From CAYQMF01 sp964418595 (GTDB lineage: Bacteria; Planctomycetota; UBA1135; UBA2386): a DNA stretch of 64,000 nucleotides. The stretch lies in the NCBI GenBank assembly GCA_964418595.1, contig CAYQMF010000002.1, positions 75,335 to 139,334 of the forward strand. Direction: 5' to 3'. A model generated the notes under the pieces. It was not told where the DNA came from and searched no databases. It worked only from the letters and a program-made list of their open reading frames with translations. The position numbers and the translations under genes are program-made. Every line of letters begins with the position of its first letter. Position 1 is the first letter of the stretch. This document shows positions 15,413-23,715 of this stretch, in pieces.

Positions 15413-17887
15413 TCATCCGTGCAGCGGATCCTCCGGCCAGGCATGGCGAGGGTAACGACGACGCAGTTCGCTGCGGACCTTGGGGTAGATGTTGGCCCAG
15501 AAGCTCGCCAGGTCGCGGGTCACCTGCACCGGCCGGTGGTTCGGCGCCAACAGTTGCAGGCAGACCGGCACGCGACCCTGCGCGATGCGCGGCGTGTCGG
15601 CCAGACCGAAGAAGTCCTGCAGGCGCGACGCAACCGTCGGCCCCTGTTCCCGGTCGTACTGCACGCTCGCCGTCCGACCCGACGGCAGGCGCAGCCGCGC
15701 CGGCGCGAGTTCGTTCACACGTCCTCGCAGACCACCGGGCAATCCGGCCACCAACACGGCCAGCACGTCAGCCTCCTTCAGGTCCCGAACCGCGCGCAGC
15801 CCGGCGCACAAGCTTGCCGCCGCATCCGCCACCACCCTGTCGTCCAGTTCGGGTACGCCGAGGTCGGGCACGGCCTCGCGCAGCCAACGCATGCGCGCCA
15901 GGAAGCCCCGCAGCTCCTTGGCTTCGCCCAGGTGCGCCCACACGTCGGAACGTACGCGCTCCGCGAGCAGGTCGGAGAGCTGTCCGCGATCCGGCTCGAT
16001 GCGAACCTCCGCGAGGACCAGGTCGAGATAGCGCGTCTGCCGCGTGGCCTGCGCACGGCCCTGCGCGTCGAGCGCGACGGTCTCCACCTCGTCGACGCCG
16101 AGCGCGTCGAGCCACGCACGGTCCACGGCACAGAACGCGGTGACGTGGGCGCGCGCGCCCCGCTTCTCGAGCACCCGCAGCGCGACGAACAACTCCGCCT
16201 CGGATGCCTGCGCGGATGCCGGCAACGACAGCCCTCGTCCGCCCACCATCACCGCCTCCGTGCTCACGTCACTCGCGCGTCGCGCCACGCGATCGGGAAA
16301 GCCGGCGAGCACGGCCTGGCGGAGGCGGGTCTCCTCGGCATCGTCGGGCTCACGACGCGCTCGGCGACCGACCTGATCGGCGGCGCGGGCGATCGCGCGC
16401 GCCGCCTCGGCATCGACGCCGAGTGCCCGGCACAGGTCCGGCCGGAAGCGGGCCGTTTCGACCTCCGCGAACAACGCGCGCTGGGCCAGTACGTCGCTCG
16501 GTGGTTCCTGCAGCCCATCGCCGGCACGCCGGCGCAGCAGCTCGCGCTCCGCGAGCAAGGCGACGACCTCTGCCGCCACATCGACACACCCCGCCGCACG
16601 CGCGGCAACCATGACCCTCGCCAGGCGCGGGTGCAGTGGCAGCAGGAGCATCGCCCGCCCCGTGGGCGTGATCCGTCCGCCACGATCGACCGCACCGAGC
16701 AAGGCCAGCAGCTCCTCGGCGCGCGCCAACGCCGGCGCGTCCGGCGCCTCGAGCCAGTCGAACTCGCCAGCGCTCCGACCGGCGAACGCCCGGATCTCGA
16801 GGGCAGGCCCCGCCAGATCCACGCGCCGCACCTCCGGCGCCGTGAACGGGGCCATCGCCTGCTCCTCGGCGCGACTCCACAGCCGGTAGCAGCGCCCCGG
16901 CGCCGTGCGTCCGGCGCGTCCGCGCCGCTGGTCTGCGGAGGCGAGGCTGATGCGCTCGACGAACAACGTGTCGAGGCCGCGCCCCACGTCGTGCCTCAGC
17001 ACGCGCGCGAACCCGCTGTCGACCACGGCGGTCACGCCGTCGATGGTGAGCGAGGTCTCGGCGACGTTGGTCGCCAGCACGATCTTGCGCCGGGTCGTGC
17101 GCGCCAGGGCCCGGTCCTGCGCATCGCCCTCCAACTGGCCGTGCAGGGGAATCAGTTCGCACCGCCGTCCCGCTCCATCGGCCAGAAGGTCCATCGCCGC
17201 CTCGATCTCGCCGACGCCCGGAAGGAACACGAGCACGTCCCCCGCCGTGTCCTCGAGCGCAGCACGGACGCCCTCGCGAACGCGGTCGGCGAGATCGCGC
17301 GCACCCGCAAACGCGCCGCCGCCGAGCCACGCCGTCTCGACCGGGTGCACGATCGCATCGACCGCGTGCTCCGCGCACGGCGCCAGGTACCCGCGCAACG
17401 GGCCGACCTCGAGCGTCGCCGACATCACGACCAGCCGCAGGTCGGGTCGCACCGTCGCCCGCACTTCCTTCAACATCGCGAGCGCGAGGTCGCCTTCGAC
17501 GTGGCGCTCGTGGAACTCGTCCAGCACGACGCAGCCGACCCCCGGCAGGGTCGGGTCGTCGACCAGTTGGCGCACGAGGATCCCCTCGGTGACGAACCGG
17601 ATCCGCGTGCGTGCAGACAGCCGGCGTTCGTGGCGCACCTGGTAGCCGACCTCGTCGCCGACCGTCCCGCCGCGCAGGAAGGCCACCCGTCGCGCTGCCT
17701 CCCGCGCCGCGAGACGGCGCGGCTCGAGCACCACGACCTCGCCGTCCAGGCCCGCGTCGAGGAGCGCGCCCGGCACGAGCGTGGTCTTGCCGGTGCCCGG
17801 CGGTGCGGCCAGCAACAAGACGGAGGCGTCCTGCACCTTGCGCGCGATCGCGGCCAGATGCGCGGCAACGGGAAGCGCCGCGGTCAT
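15413..17887 (-). CDS. hrpB: ATP-dependent DExH-box helicase HrpB
   Basis: An 824-residue DEAH/RHA-family helicase. It shows Walker A PPGTGKTT (29-36), motif II DEFH (123-126, within DEFHERH typical of HrpB), motif III MSAT, and motif VI QRRGRAGRT, then the HrpB-specific C-terminal domain ending near HAWPEDPLHG. It is a putative RNA helicase with poorly known function. The ATG at 17887 is preferred to an upstream start in low-complexity sequence. It lies between recR (22-base gap) and rpoN (4-base gap to its earliest start) and is likely co-transcribed with both. Confidence 0.92.
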   Translation of the reverse strand: MTAALPVAAHLAAIARKVQDASVLLLAAPPGTGKTTLVPGALLDAGLDGEVVVLEPRRLAAREAARRVAFLRGGTVGDEVGYQVRHERRLSARTRIRFVTEGILVRQLVDDPTLPGVGCVVLDEFHERHVEGDLALAMLKEVRATVRPDLRLVVMSATLEVGPLRGYLAPCAEHAVDAIVHPVETAWLGGGAFAGARDLADRVREGVRAALEDTAGDVLVFLPGVGEIEAAMDLLADGAGRRCELIPLHGQLEGDAQDRALARTTRRKIVLATNVAETSLTIDGVTAVVDSGFARVLRHDVGRGLDTLFVERISLASADQRRGRAGRTAPGRCYRLWSRAEEQAMAPFTAPEVRRVDLAGPALEIRAFAGRSAGEFDWLEAPDAPALARAEELLALLGAVDRGGRITPTGRAMLLLPLHPRLARVMVAARAAGCVDVAAEVVALLAERELLRRRAGDGLQEPPSDVLAQRALFAEVETARFRPDLCRALGVDAEAARAIARAADQVGRRARREPDDAEETRLRQAVLAGFPDRVARRASDVSTEAVMVGGRGLSLPASAQASEAELFVALRVLEKRGARAHVTAFCAVDRAWLDALGVDEVETVALDAQGRAQATRQTRYLDLVLAEVRIEPDRGQLSDLLAERVRSDVWAHLGEAKELRGFLARMRWLREAVPDLGVPELDDRVVADAAASLCAGLRAVRDLKEADVLAVLVAGLPGGLRGRVNELAPARLRLPSGRTASVQYDREQGPTVASRLQDFFGLADTPRIAQGRVPVCLQLLAPNHRPVQVTRDLASFWANIYPKVRSELRRRYPRHAWPEDPLHG

Positions 17888-17909
17888 CGCCGGGCCGCCC
17901 TGCGGCGGC

Positions 17910-18503
17910 TCACAAGCGCCGCCGCCCCTCCACGGCATCCATCAGCACGCTCTTCGCGACGTGCTGGATCGTCGCCCCCGCCGGCAGCCCACGCGCCAAC
18001 CGGGTCACGGCCACGTCGAGCGGAGCCAGCCGCTCCGCGAGCAAGCGCGCGGTCGCCTCACCCTCGAGATCGGGGTTGGTCGCGAGGCACACTTCCGTCG
18101 GCCGGGTCTCGCGCACGCGCGCGAGCAGTGGGCCGAGCGTGAGGTCCTCGACATCGATCCCTTCCGTGCCCGACACGCGTCCCTGCAGCACGTGGAACAG
18201 GCCGCGATAGCCGGCGAGGTCGAACGCGGCGATGTCGCGCGGATCCTCGACCACCATCACGATGCTGCGGTCGCGACCCGGATCGGAGCAGATCGAACAC
18301 GGGTCGGCCTCGTCGAGGTTGAAGCACGCGCGGCAGACCCGGGTCGCCGCGCGGGCATCGGTGATCGCTCGCGCCAGCATCGCCGCCTCCTCCGCCGGCG
18401 CACCGAGCAGGTGGTAGGTCAGCCGCTCGGAGGTCTTGACGCCGATCCCCGGCAGGCGCGCGAGGCACTGCATCAGATGCTCCACCGTGCGCGGGCGGTT
18501 CAT
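17910..18503 (-). CDS. recR: Recombination protein RecR
   Basis: A 197-residue RecR. It has the helix-hairpin-helix LARLPGIGVKTSERL, a four-cysteine zinc finger (CRAC...CSIC, about 57-73) and a Toprim domain (IVMVVEDPRDIAAF, with acidic residues continuing into TNPDLEGEATA). It works with RecF/RecO to load RecA at gaps. It follows ybaB and dnaX as in most bacteria. Confidence 0.96.
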   Translation of the reverse strand: MNRPRTVEHLMQCLARLPGIGVKTSERLTYHLLGAPAEEAAMLARAITDARAATRVCRACFNLDEADPCSICSDPGRDRSIVMVVEDPRDIAAFDLAGYRGLFHVLQGRVSGTEGIDVEDLTLGPLLARVRETRPTEVCLATNPDLEGEATARLLAERLAPLDVAVTRLARGLPAGATIQHVAKSVLMDAVEGRRRL

Positions 18504-18535
18504 CGATGGCTGGCGGCGCTGCGCACGCGCCTCCG

Positions 18536-18865
18536 TCAGAAGCCCATGCCGGGCAGGCTCATGCCGCCGGTGATCTTGGCCATCTCCTTCTCCTTGAGCT
18601 GCCGCGCCGCGGTCAGTGCCTGGCGCACGGCTCCCTCCACCAGCGCCTCGAGGCCTTCGACATCGTCGGGATCCACCGCTTCCCTGGCGATCGAGATGCC
18701 CTTCACCTCCAGCTTGCCGCTGATGAAGACCTTGACGGCACCGCCACCGGCCGTGCCTTCGACGACCCGCTCCCCGAGCTCGCGCTCGACGTCGGCCATC
18801 CGCTTCTGCATCAACTGCGCCTGCTTCAGCAGGCTGCCCATGTCGCCCATTCCGCCGCCAGCCAT
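18536..18865 (-). CDS. ybaB: YbaB/EbfC family nucleoid-associated protein
   Basis: A 109-residue DNA-binding protein with the family pattern: Gly/Met-rich start, the helix LLKQAQLMQKRMADVERELGE, VEGTAGGGAVKV, and a C-terminal MAKITGGMSLPGMGF. It lies between dnaX (36-base gap) and recR (32-base gap), the standard order, and is likely made from the same transcript. Confidence 0.94.
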   Translation of the reverse strand: MAGGGMGDMGSLLKQAQLMQKRMADVERELGERVVEGTAGGGAVKVFISGKLEVKGISIAREAVDPDDVEGLEALVEGAVRQALTAARQLKEKEMAKITGGMSLPGMGF

Positions 18866-18901
18866 CGTGGTGTTCCTGTGGATCGAGTCGTTGCCGGGTT
18901 G

Positions 18902-20551
18902 CTAGGGGTTGGCAGGATCCTCGGAGTCGAGGATCCGACCGTCAAACCTTTTGGCCACGCGACGCACGGACTCAGGGACCTCCGCGGCAGGCGCGGTCGG
19001 ACTCGGGGGCGCCACGGTCGACGTCGGCGCCGCGGACGAGGCAAGTGCCGCGGCGTCGACCACCGCCACGCGAACGTCCCGGCCGAGGATCTCCGCGAGG
19101 CCTTGCCGGAACACTTGCTGCACAGCGTCGCTCATCAGCCGATCGCGGTGGAGTTTCTTGTCGGTGACGAATCGGATGCGCACCACCTTGCCGCCATCGA
19201 GTTCCTCGAGCTGGCAGAAGGCGAGCGTCATGACGAGCTTGGGGTCGCGTCGCTCCATCCACGCCCGCAGCCGGGAGAGCAGGTCACCACCACCCGTCGG
19301 CGGCAGCCCCGCTCCGACCGCGACCGGCGCGCCGGCACCGATCCCCGACCCCTGCGGCACTCCCGCCGGCGCCAGCCGCATGGCCGGCAGCGGCGTCCCC
19401 GCGGCGATGGCGTTGGCGAGGTCGGCCAGCAGCGGCAGCCGCCCGGCCTGCGCCATCCGCACCAGCGACACTTCGAGGACGAGGCGGCGATCCTCGAGGT
19501 CGCGCATGCGCTCACGGCCGATCAGACCGGCCTGGATCATCGCGTCGAGGCGCTCGAGGCCGGCGTCCTTCGCCGCTGCGAGCAGACCGGCACGATCGCC
19601 GTCGTACGAGACCAGGACGGAGTCGACGCCGTCGACGAGGAGCAGGAGTTGCGCACGCAGGACGTCGAGCACCTCGCCCAACACCTCGCGCTCGTCTCCG
19701 CCCTGGGCGGCGACGTCCGCGGCAAACGCCAGCGCCGGTCCCGCTTCGCCGACGCAGAGCCGCAGGACGACTTCCCGCGCGCGTTCGAATCCCACCCGGT
19801 GGAAGAGCTGCCGGAAGGCGTCGATCCCGAACGCCTCCGTCTGATCGCGCGCCACGGCGAGCACGCGCTCGAGCGCGGTCTCGGCATCACGCATGCCGCC
19901 GCGACTCGCGCGCGCGATCTCGGCGAGTACGTCGGCGTCGACTCGCACGCCGTCGGCAGCGCAGATGCGCGCGAGGCGTTCGACCATGTCCGGTTCCCCC
20001 ACCTGCGCGAAGCGCAGGACCTGGCAACGCGAACGGATCGTGTCGGGGACCTTGTTCAGCTCCGTCGTGGCCATCACGAACACGACGTTCGGCGGCGGCT
20101 CCTCCAGCGTCTTCAGGAACGCGTTGAACGCGCCCCTGGAGAGCATGTGCACCTCGTCGAAGAGGAACACCTTGTAGCGGGAGCCCATGGTCGCGATGCC
20201 CACGTGCTCGCGCAACTCGCGGATGTTGTCGACGCCGTTGTGCGACGCGGCGTCGATCTCGACGAAATCGGCGTTGCGATCCTCGAGGATGCTGCGGCAC
20301 GGATCGCAGGTCCCGCAGGGATCGGCGGTGGGCCCCTTGGCGCAGTTGAGGCAGCGCGCGAGGATGCGCGCGAGCGTGGTCTTGCCCACGCCGCGGCCGC
20401 CGGCGAAGAGGAACGCGTGCGGGATGCGGCCCGACGTCAGCGCCTTGCGGAGCGAACCGAGGATCTCGCCCTGGCCGACGACCTCGGCGAAGGACTTCGG
20501 CCGGAAACGCCGGGCGATCACCTGGTACGGCGTGCGGCTCGGCTCAGCCAT
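18902..20551 (-). CDS. dnaX: DNA polymerase III subunit gamma/tau
   Basis: A 549-residue clamp-loader ATPase. It shows Walker A GGRGVGKT (51-58), the zinc module with C67/C70, C79, C82 and C85, DEVH (132-135) and the SRC arginine-finger motif (174-176). Domain III and a short variable C-terminal part follow, so a long tau-type tail is limited. The ATG at 20551 (MAEPSRTPYQVIARRFRP) is chosen because an upstream frame runs into the SRP RNA gene. It is the start of dnaX-ybaB-recR. Confidence 0.94.
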   Translation of the reverse strand: MAEPSRTPYQVIARRFRPKSFAEVVGQGEILGSLRKALTSGRIPHAFLFAGGRGVGKTTLARILARCLNCAKGPTADPCGTCDPCRSILEDRNADFVEIDAASHNGVDNIRELREHVGIATMGSRYKVFLFDEVHMLSRGAFNAFLKTLEEPPPNVVFVMATTELNKVPDTIRSRCQVLRFAQVGEPDMVERLARICAADGVRVDADVLAEIARASRGGMRDAETALERVLAVARDQTEAFGIDAFRQLFHRVGFERAREVVLRLCVGEAGPALAFAADVAAQGGDEREVLGEVLDVLRAQLLLLVDGVDSVLVSYDGDRAGLLAAAKDAGLERLDAMIQAGLIGRERMRDLEDRRLVLEVSLVRMAQAGRLPLLADLANAIAAGTPLPAMRLAPAGVPQGSGIGAGAPVAVGAGLPPTGGGDLLSRLRAWMERRDPKLVMTLAFCQLEELDGGKVVRIRFVTDKKLHRDRLMSDAVQQVFRQGLAEILGRDVRVAVVDAAALASSAAPTSTVAPPSPTAPAAEVPESVRRVAKRFDGRILDSEDPANP

Positions 20552-20623
20552 GGCGGCCTCGCAGAAGGCGCGACGGTGCTGCTGGCGCGCGGCGTCGGGA
20601 CGACGCGCGCGACGGTGAAAGGT

Positions 20624-20730
20624 GAGGGCCTGCAGGCACCCCGCGCACAAGAGGCTGCATGCTTATGGCTGCTCCGTTCCCGGCCTGACCAGGTTCACAT
20701 CGCCCCCTTGCACGGGACCCGCAGGCCCCC
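20624..20730 (-). ncRNA. ffs: Signal recognition particle RNA, bacterial small type (4.5S)
   Basis: Read on the minus strand, this 107-base region contains the hallmark SRP domain IV: the asymmetric loop segment GTGAACCTGGTCAGG, the GGAA tetraloop, then GGAGCAGCCATAAG. The two ends pair over ten positions (GGGGGCCTGC with GCAGGCCCTC), closing the rod-like helix. There is no Alu domain, as in most Gram-negatives. It sits between tRNA-Ser and dnaX, matching the conserved tRNA-Ser/tadA/SRP RNA/dnaX neighbourhood known from Bacillus. Confidence 0.93.
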
Positions 20731-20808
20731 ACCTTCCACCGCCGCGACGCCGGCCTCGGGGACCACGCCGTCCTCGTCGGAGCGGACGCGGGCCGAGGCG
20801 ATCTCGAG

Positions 20809-20901
<93 letters not shown>

Positions 20902-20959
20902 ACGGGGATGATCACGGCAAAGAGCAAAGTAGGGCCGCCGTCGGACGGCGGCAACAAGA

Positions 20960-21049
20960 TGGCGGAGAGGGGGGGATTCGAACCCCCGATCAGGTTGCCC
21001 TGATACTGGTTTTCGAAACCAGGCCATTCAGCCGCTCTGGCACCTCTCC
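20960..21049 (-). tRNA. tRNA-Ser, anticodon CGA
   Basis: Class II tRNA of 87 bases plus encoded CCA (20960-20962). The acceptor stem GGAGAGG/CCTCTCC and discriminator G are identical to the neighbouring tRNA-Ser. The anticodon loop reads TTCGAAA (anticodon CGA) and the variable arm is long. It reads UCG, a frequent serine codon in this GC-rich sequence. Confidence 0.96.
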
Positions 21050-21100
21050 GCGCAGAGGGGAACTTGGGAGGGCGGCATTCTGCAAAGCTCCGTCGGGTTG

Positions 21101-21562
21101 TCAACGCAGTCGCTTGAAGAACGTGACGAGCAGCCCCGAGCACGCAGCCGCGAACAAGCCCTCGTCGACGTCGCAGCGGTGGTTGAGCCGACGGTCGGTC
21201 GGCAGGTGGTAGAGCGAGCCGCAGGCACCGAACTTGGGGTCGCGGGCGCCGAACACGATCCGCCGCACGCGCGCGTGCAGCGCCGCGCCGGTGCACATGA
21301 GACAGGGCTCGAGCGTGCAGAACAGCTCCGCGTCGGGCAGCCGCCCGGCGCCGACCCGATCGAACGCCGCGGCCAGGGCCTCCATCTCGGCATGCGCCAG
21401 GGGGGAACCCCGCTCTTCGCACCGGTTGCCCGATGCCCCCACGATCTCGTCGCCCAGCACGACGACCGCGCCGACCGGGACCTCGCCGCGCGCGGCGGCG
21501 GCGCTCGCCAGGTCGAGGCACGCGCGCATGAAGCGTTCATCCTGTTGCCTTTTTTCGGCCAT
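21101..21562 (-). CDS. tadA: tRNA-specific adenosine deaminase TadA
   Basis: A 153-residue zinc deaminase with the catalytic HAE (57-59) and PCLMC (C87, C90) motifs, and the DPKFGACGS segment typical of TadA. It converts A34 to inosine in tRNA-Arg(ACG). It lies directly upstream of the two tRNA-Ser genes and the SRP RNA. The ATG at 21562 is only about 40 bases from the divergent carbamoyltransferase start, so the two promoters must be compact or shared. Confidence 0.95.
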   Translation of the reverse strand: MAEKRQQDERFMRACLDLASAAAARGEVPVGAVVVLGDEIVGASGNRCEERGSPLAHAEMEALAAAFDRVGAGRLPDAELFCTLEPCLMCTGAALHARVRRIVFGARDPKFGACGSLYHLPTDRRLNHRCDVDEGLFAAACSGLLVTFFKRLR

Positions 21563-21601
21563 GCCGTTCTTCTAGCCGCTTTCCGCAGCGGCGGTGAGCG
21601 G

Positions 21602-22606
21602 ATGAGCAAGCGAGACCTACTGTCAGCCCACGACCTCGGGCCGCACGAACTGGAGGACCTCCTCGAACTGGCGGGCCGGATGAAGCGGCGCGGCCCGGGC
21701 CAGCTCCTGGCCGGCCGCACCCTCGGCCTCCTCTTCTTCGACCGTAGCCTGCGCACGCGGGTGTCCTTCGACGTCGCGATGACGCAGCTCGGCGGCCACT
21801 GCATCAACATCTACGCGGACCGGGACATCTACGACCTGGAAGCGCAGGATGCGGCGGTCATGTCCGGGCTCGCCGAGGAGCACGTCAAGGACGCCGCGCG
21901 CACTCTCTCGCGCTACGTCTCGGCCCTGGGTGTGCGGCACCTGCCACGCGCGAGTACCTGGGAGGAGGCGCGCAAGGATGCGCTCCTGCGTGCGTACGCC
22001 CGGCACGCGTCGGTGCCCGTCATCAACCTGGAGAGCGGGCGCTCGCATCCGTGCCAGGCCATCGCCGACATGCTCACGATCCGTGAGCACCTGGTGACCA
22101 CGCGCAACCGCAAGCTCACGCTCACCTGGTCGTACGACCCCGAGCCGAAGAGCCTGGGAGCGAGCCACTCCGTGCTCACCTGCGCCGCCGCGATGGGACT
22201 CGACGTCACCCTCGCGCATCCGCTCGGGTTCGACCTCGATCCCGAGGTGGTCGACGTCGCGCGGCGCTCCGCGAGCGAGAGCGGCGGCAGCGTCCGCATC
22301 GTCAACGACATGGAGGAAGGCGTGCGCGGCGCGCACGTGCTCTACGCCCGCTCCTGGGGCTCCCTCAAGTACTGGGGCGACGAGGAGCGCGAGGCGATGG
22401 TGAAGCGATCGCTGGAGTCCTGGCGCGTCGATGCGCGCCTGATGAGCCTCACCAGCGACGCGATCTTCATGCACCCGCTGCCCGTGCGCCGCAATGTGGT
22501 CGCGACCGACGACGTCCTCGACGGCCGTCGCTCGGTGATCTACGACCAGGCCGAGAATCGCCTGCACGTGGCGAAGGCCCTGCTGGTACACCTGCTCGGC
22601 GGCTGA
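21602..22606 (+). CDS. argF': N-acetylornithine (or N-succinylornithine) carbamoyltransferase
   Basis: A 334-residue transcarbamylase for arginine synthesis through acylated intermediates. The carbamoyl-phosphate loop is SLRTR (49-53), with HPCQ (149-152), HPLPVRRNV (291-299) and AENRLHVAKA (318-327), whose lysine K325 matches the carboxylated lysine of acetylornithine transcarbamylase. LTWSYDPEPKSLGASHS and ARSWGSLKYWG also match that branch rather than ornithine transcarbamylase. The substrate-discriminating segment reads AEEH (91-94) without proline, which favours acetylornithine over succinylornithine. The start is ATG 21602 with GGTGAG upstream. It is divergent from tadA and convergent with the SDR gene. 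Confidence 0.85.
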   Translation: MSKRDLLSAHDLGPHELEDLLELAGRMKRRGPGQLLAGRTLGLLFFDRSLRTRVSFDVAMTQLGGHCINIYADRDIYDLEAQDAAVMSGLAEEHVKDAARTLSRYVSALGVRHLPRASTWEEARKDALLRAYARHASVPVINLESGRSHPCQAIADMLTIREHLVTTRNRKLTLTWSYDPEPKSLGASHSVLTCAAAMGLDVTLAHPLGFDLDPEVVDVARRSASESGGSVRIVNDMEEGVRGAHVLYARSWGSLKYWGDEEREAMVKRSLESWRVDARLMSLTSDAIFMHPLPVRRNVVATDDVLDGRRSVIYDQAENRLHVAKALLVHLLGG

Positions 22607-22629
22607 CGGTCATCCATCCCGATCCGTCA
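22604..22629. terminator. Hairpin made from the two stop codons of convergent genes
   Basis: TGACGG (22604-22609) and CCGTCA (22624-22629) are inverted copies with a 14-base loop. The left arm contains the TGA of the carbamoyltransferase gene and the right arm contains the TGA of the minus-strand SDR gene. It is a candidate compact bidirectional terminator. The stem is only 6 bp and has no T-tract. Confidence 0.35.
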
Positions 22630-23592
22630 CGCCTGATCGCCGCGGGCGAGGCCGGCCATCCCGGTCTGCAGATCGATTCGCGCGCGAAACCCCAGCGCCC
22701 GCGCGGCAGGCTCGGGATCGCCCACCCACCCCGGGGCGGCGATCTCCCTGACCTTGTCCGGGTTGAAGAACGTGGGGCGTCGCGTGAGCCGAGCCCACGC
22801 CTGCATCAGCACCGCCGCGGCGCGGGCGAGGCCGATCGGCACCGGCATCAGACGCGCTCGACGCCCGTGCGCAGCGGCGATGGCTCGCAGGAGCGTGTGC
22901 GTATCCGTCGGCTCGGGCCCCACCACCGGCAGGCACAAGGCGTTCTCCGTCGGATTGCGCACGGCGGCGATGATCGCGGCGCAGACGTCGTCGACGTGCA
23001 CGGCGGAAAGCGGGCGCGGCGCGCTGGGAGCCGCCGTCAGCCAGGCGCACGCCTGCGCGGTCAGAACCCGGGTCGCGGCGTCGCCCGGCCCGTAGACGAC
23101 CCCTGGACGCAGCACGATCCATGCACGGCTGGTCCTCGCCGCGTCGGCGAGCACCGCGAGTTCCGCCTGCCGCTTGGACTCGCCATACCGCGAGACGGGG
23201 CGGCACTGCGCCGGCAGGAGGTCGGTCCCCTCTCCGTCGCAACTCGGCCCCGCCGCAGCGAGCGAGGACACCATGACGATGCGCGCAGCCGGATCCGTGG
23301 ATGCGAGCAGGAGCCGGGTGCCGCCGGCATTGGCCTCGAACAGGTCTGCATCGCATAGGGCGCGCGTCAGCGCGGCCAGGTGCACGATGACGTCGGCACC
23401 CGCCGCCGCGCGTCCGAGCGCCTCGCCGTCGGCGAGGTCGCCGCTCACCAGCGTGTGTTCCGGCAGCCCCGTGGCCAGGGCGCGGCTCCGATCGCGGACG
23501 AGACACGCGAGATCACCGATGCCGGCCGCCAGGCACGCCTGCACGAGGCGGCGGCCGATGAATCCGGTGGCGCCCGTGATCATCACCCGCAA
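22627..23592 (-). CDS. NAD-dependent epimerase/dehydratase family protein (extended SDR)
   Basis: A 321-residue extended short-chain dehydrogenase/reductase. The nucleotide-binding motif is GATGFIG (7-13), the catalytic triad is S110 with Y136-x3-K140 (YGESK), and PGVVYGPGD follows. The start is TTG at 23592, placed 7 bases after GGAGGAGGTGG, with GTG and ATG alternatives 2 and 3 codons later. It is divergent from a serine-palmitoyltransferase-like gene 123 bases away. That pairing suggests a ceramide reductase (CerR-like) role, but 3-beta-hydroxysteroid dehydrogenase-like or sugar epimerase activities are possible. Family assignment is firm, substrate is inferred. Confidence 0.85.
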   Translation of the reverse strand: MRVMITGATGFIGRRLVQACLAAGIGDLACLVRDRSRALATGLPEHTLVSGDLADGEALGRAAAGADVIVHLAALTRALCDADLFEANAGGTRLLLASTDPAARIVMVSSLAAAGPSCDGEGTDLLPAQCRPVSRYGESKRQAELAVLADAARTSRAWIVLRPGVVYGPGDAATRVLTAQACAWLTAAPSAPRPLSAVHVDDVCAAIIAAVRNPTENALCLPVVGPEPTDTHTLLRAIAAAHGRRARLMPVPIGLARAAAVLMQAWARLTRRPTFFNPDKVREIAAPGWVGDPEPAARALGFRARIDLQTGMAGLARGDQA

Positions 23593-23715
23593 TGGGCAGC
23601 CACCTCCTCCACCTGCCTGGCCTCGTGCTTGTCCCGTGCGAGCCCCTTCCTAGAATCCGTGGCGCGAGCGCCACTCCACCGACGGACTGGACAACCTGCC
23701 GTACTCGATCGTTCC

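Noticed and set aside
13937..18142. 1401-codon plus-strand open frame over truA, rpoN, hrpB and recR
   Set aside because: Antisense to four recognised genes, with no recognisable domain. It is a GC-bias artefact.
20552..20650. Longer dnaX N-terminus starting at 20650
   Set aside because: It would overlap the SRP RNA gene, and the 33 extra residues are not part of the DnaX family. The ATG at 20551 gives the standard start.
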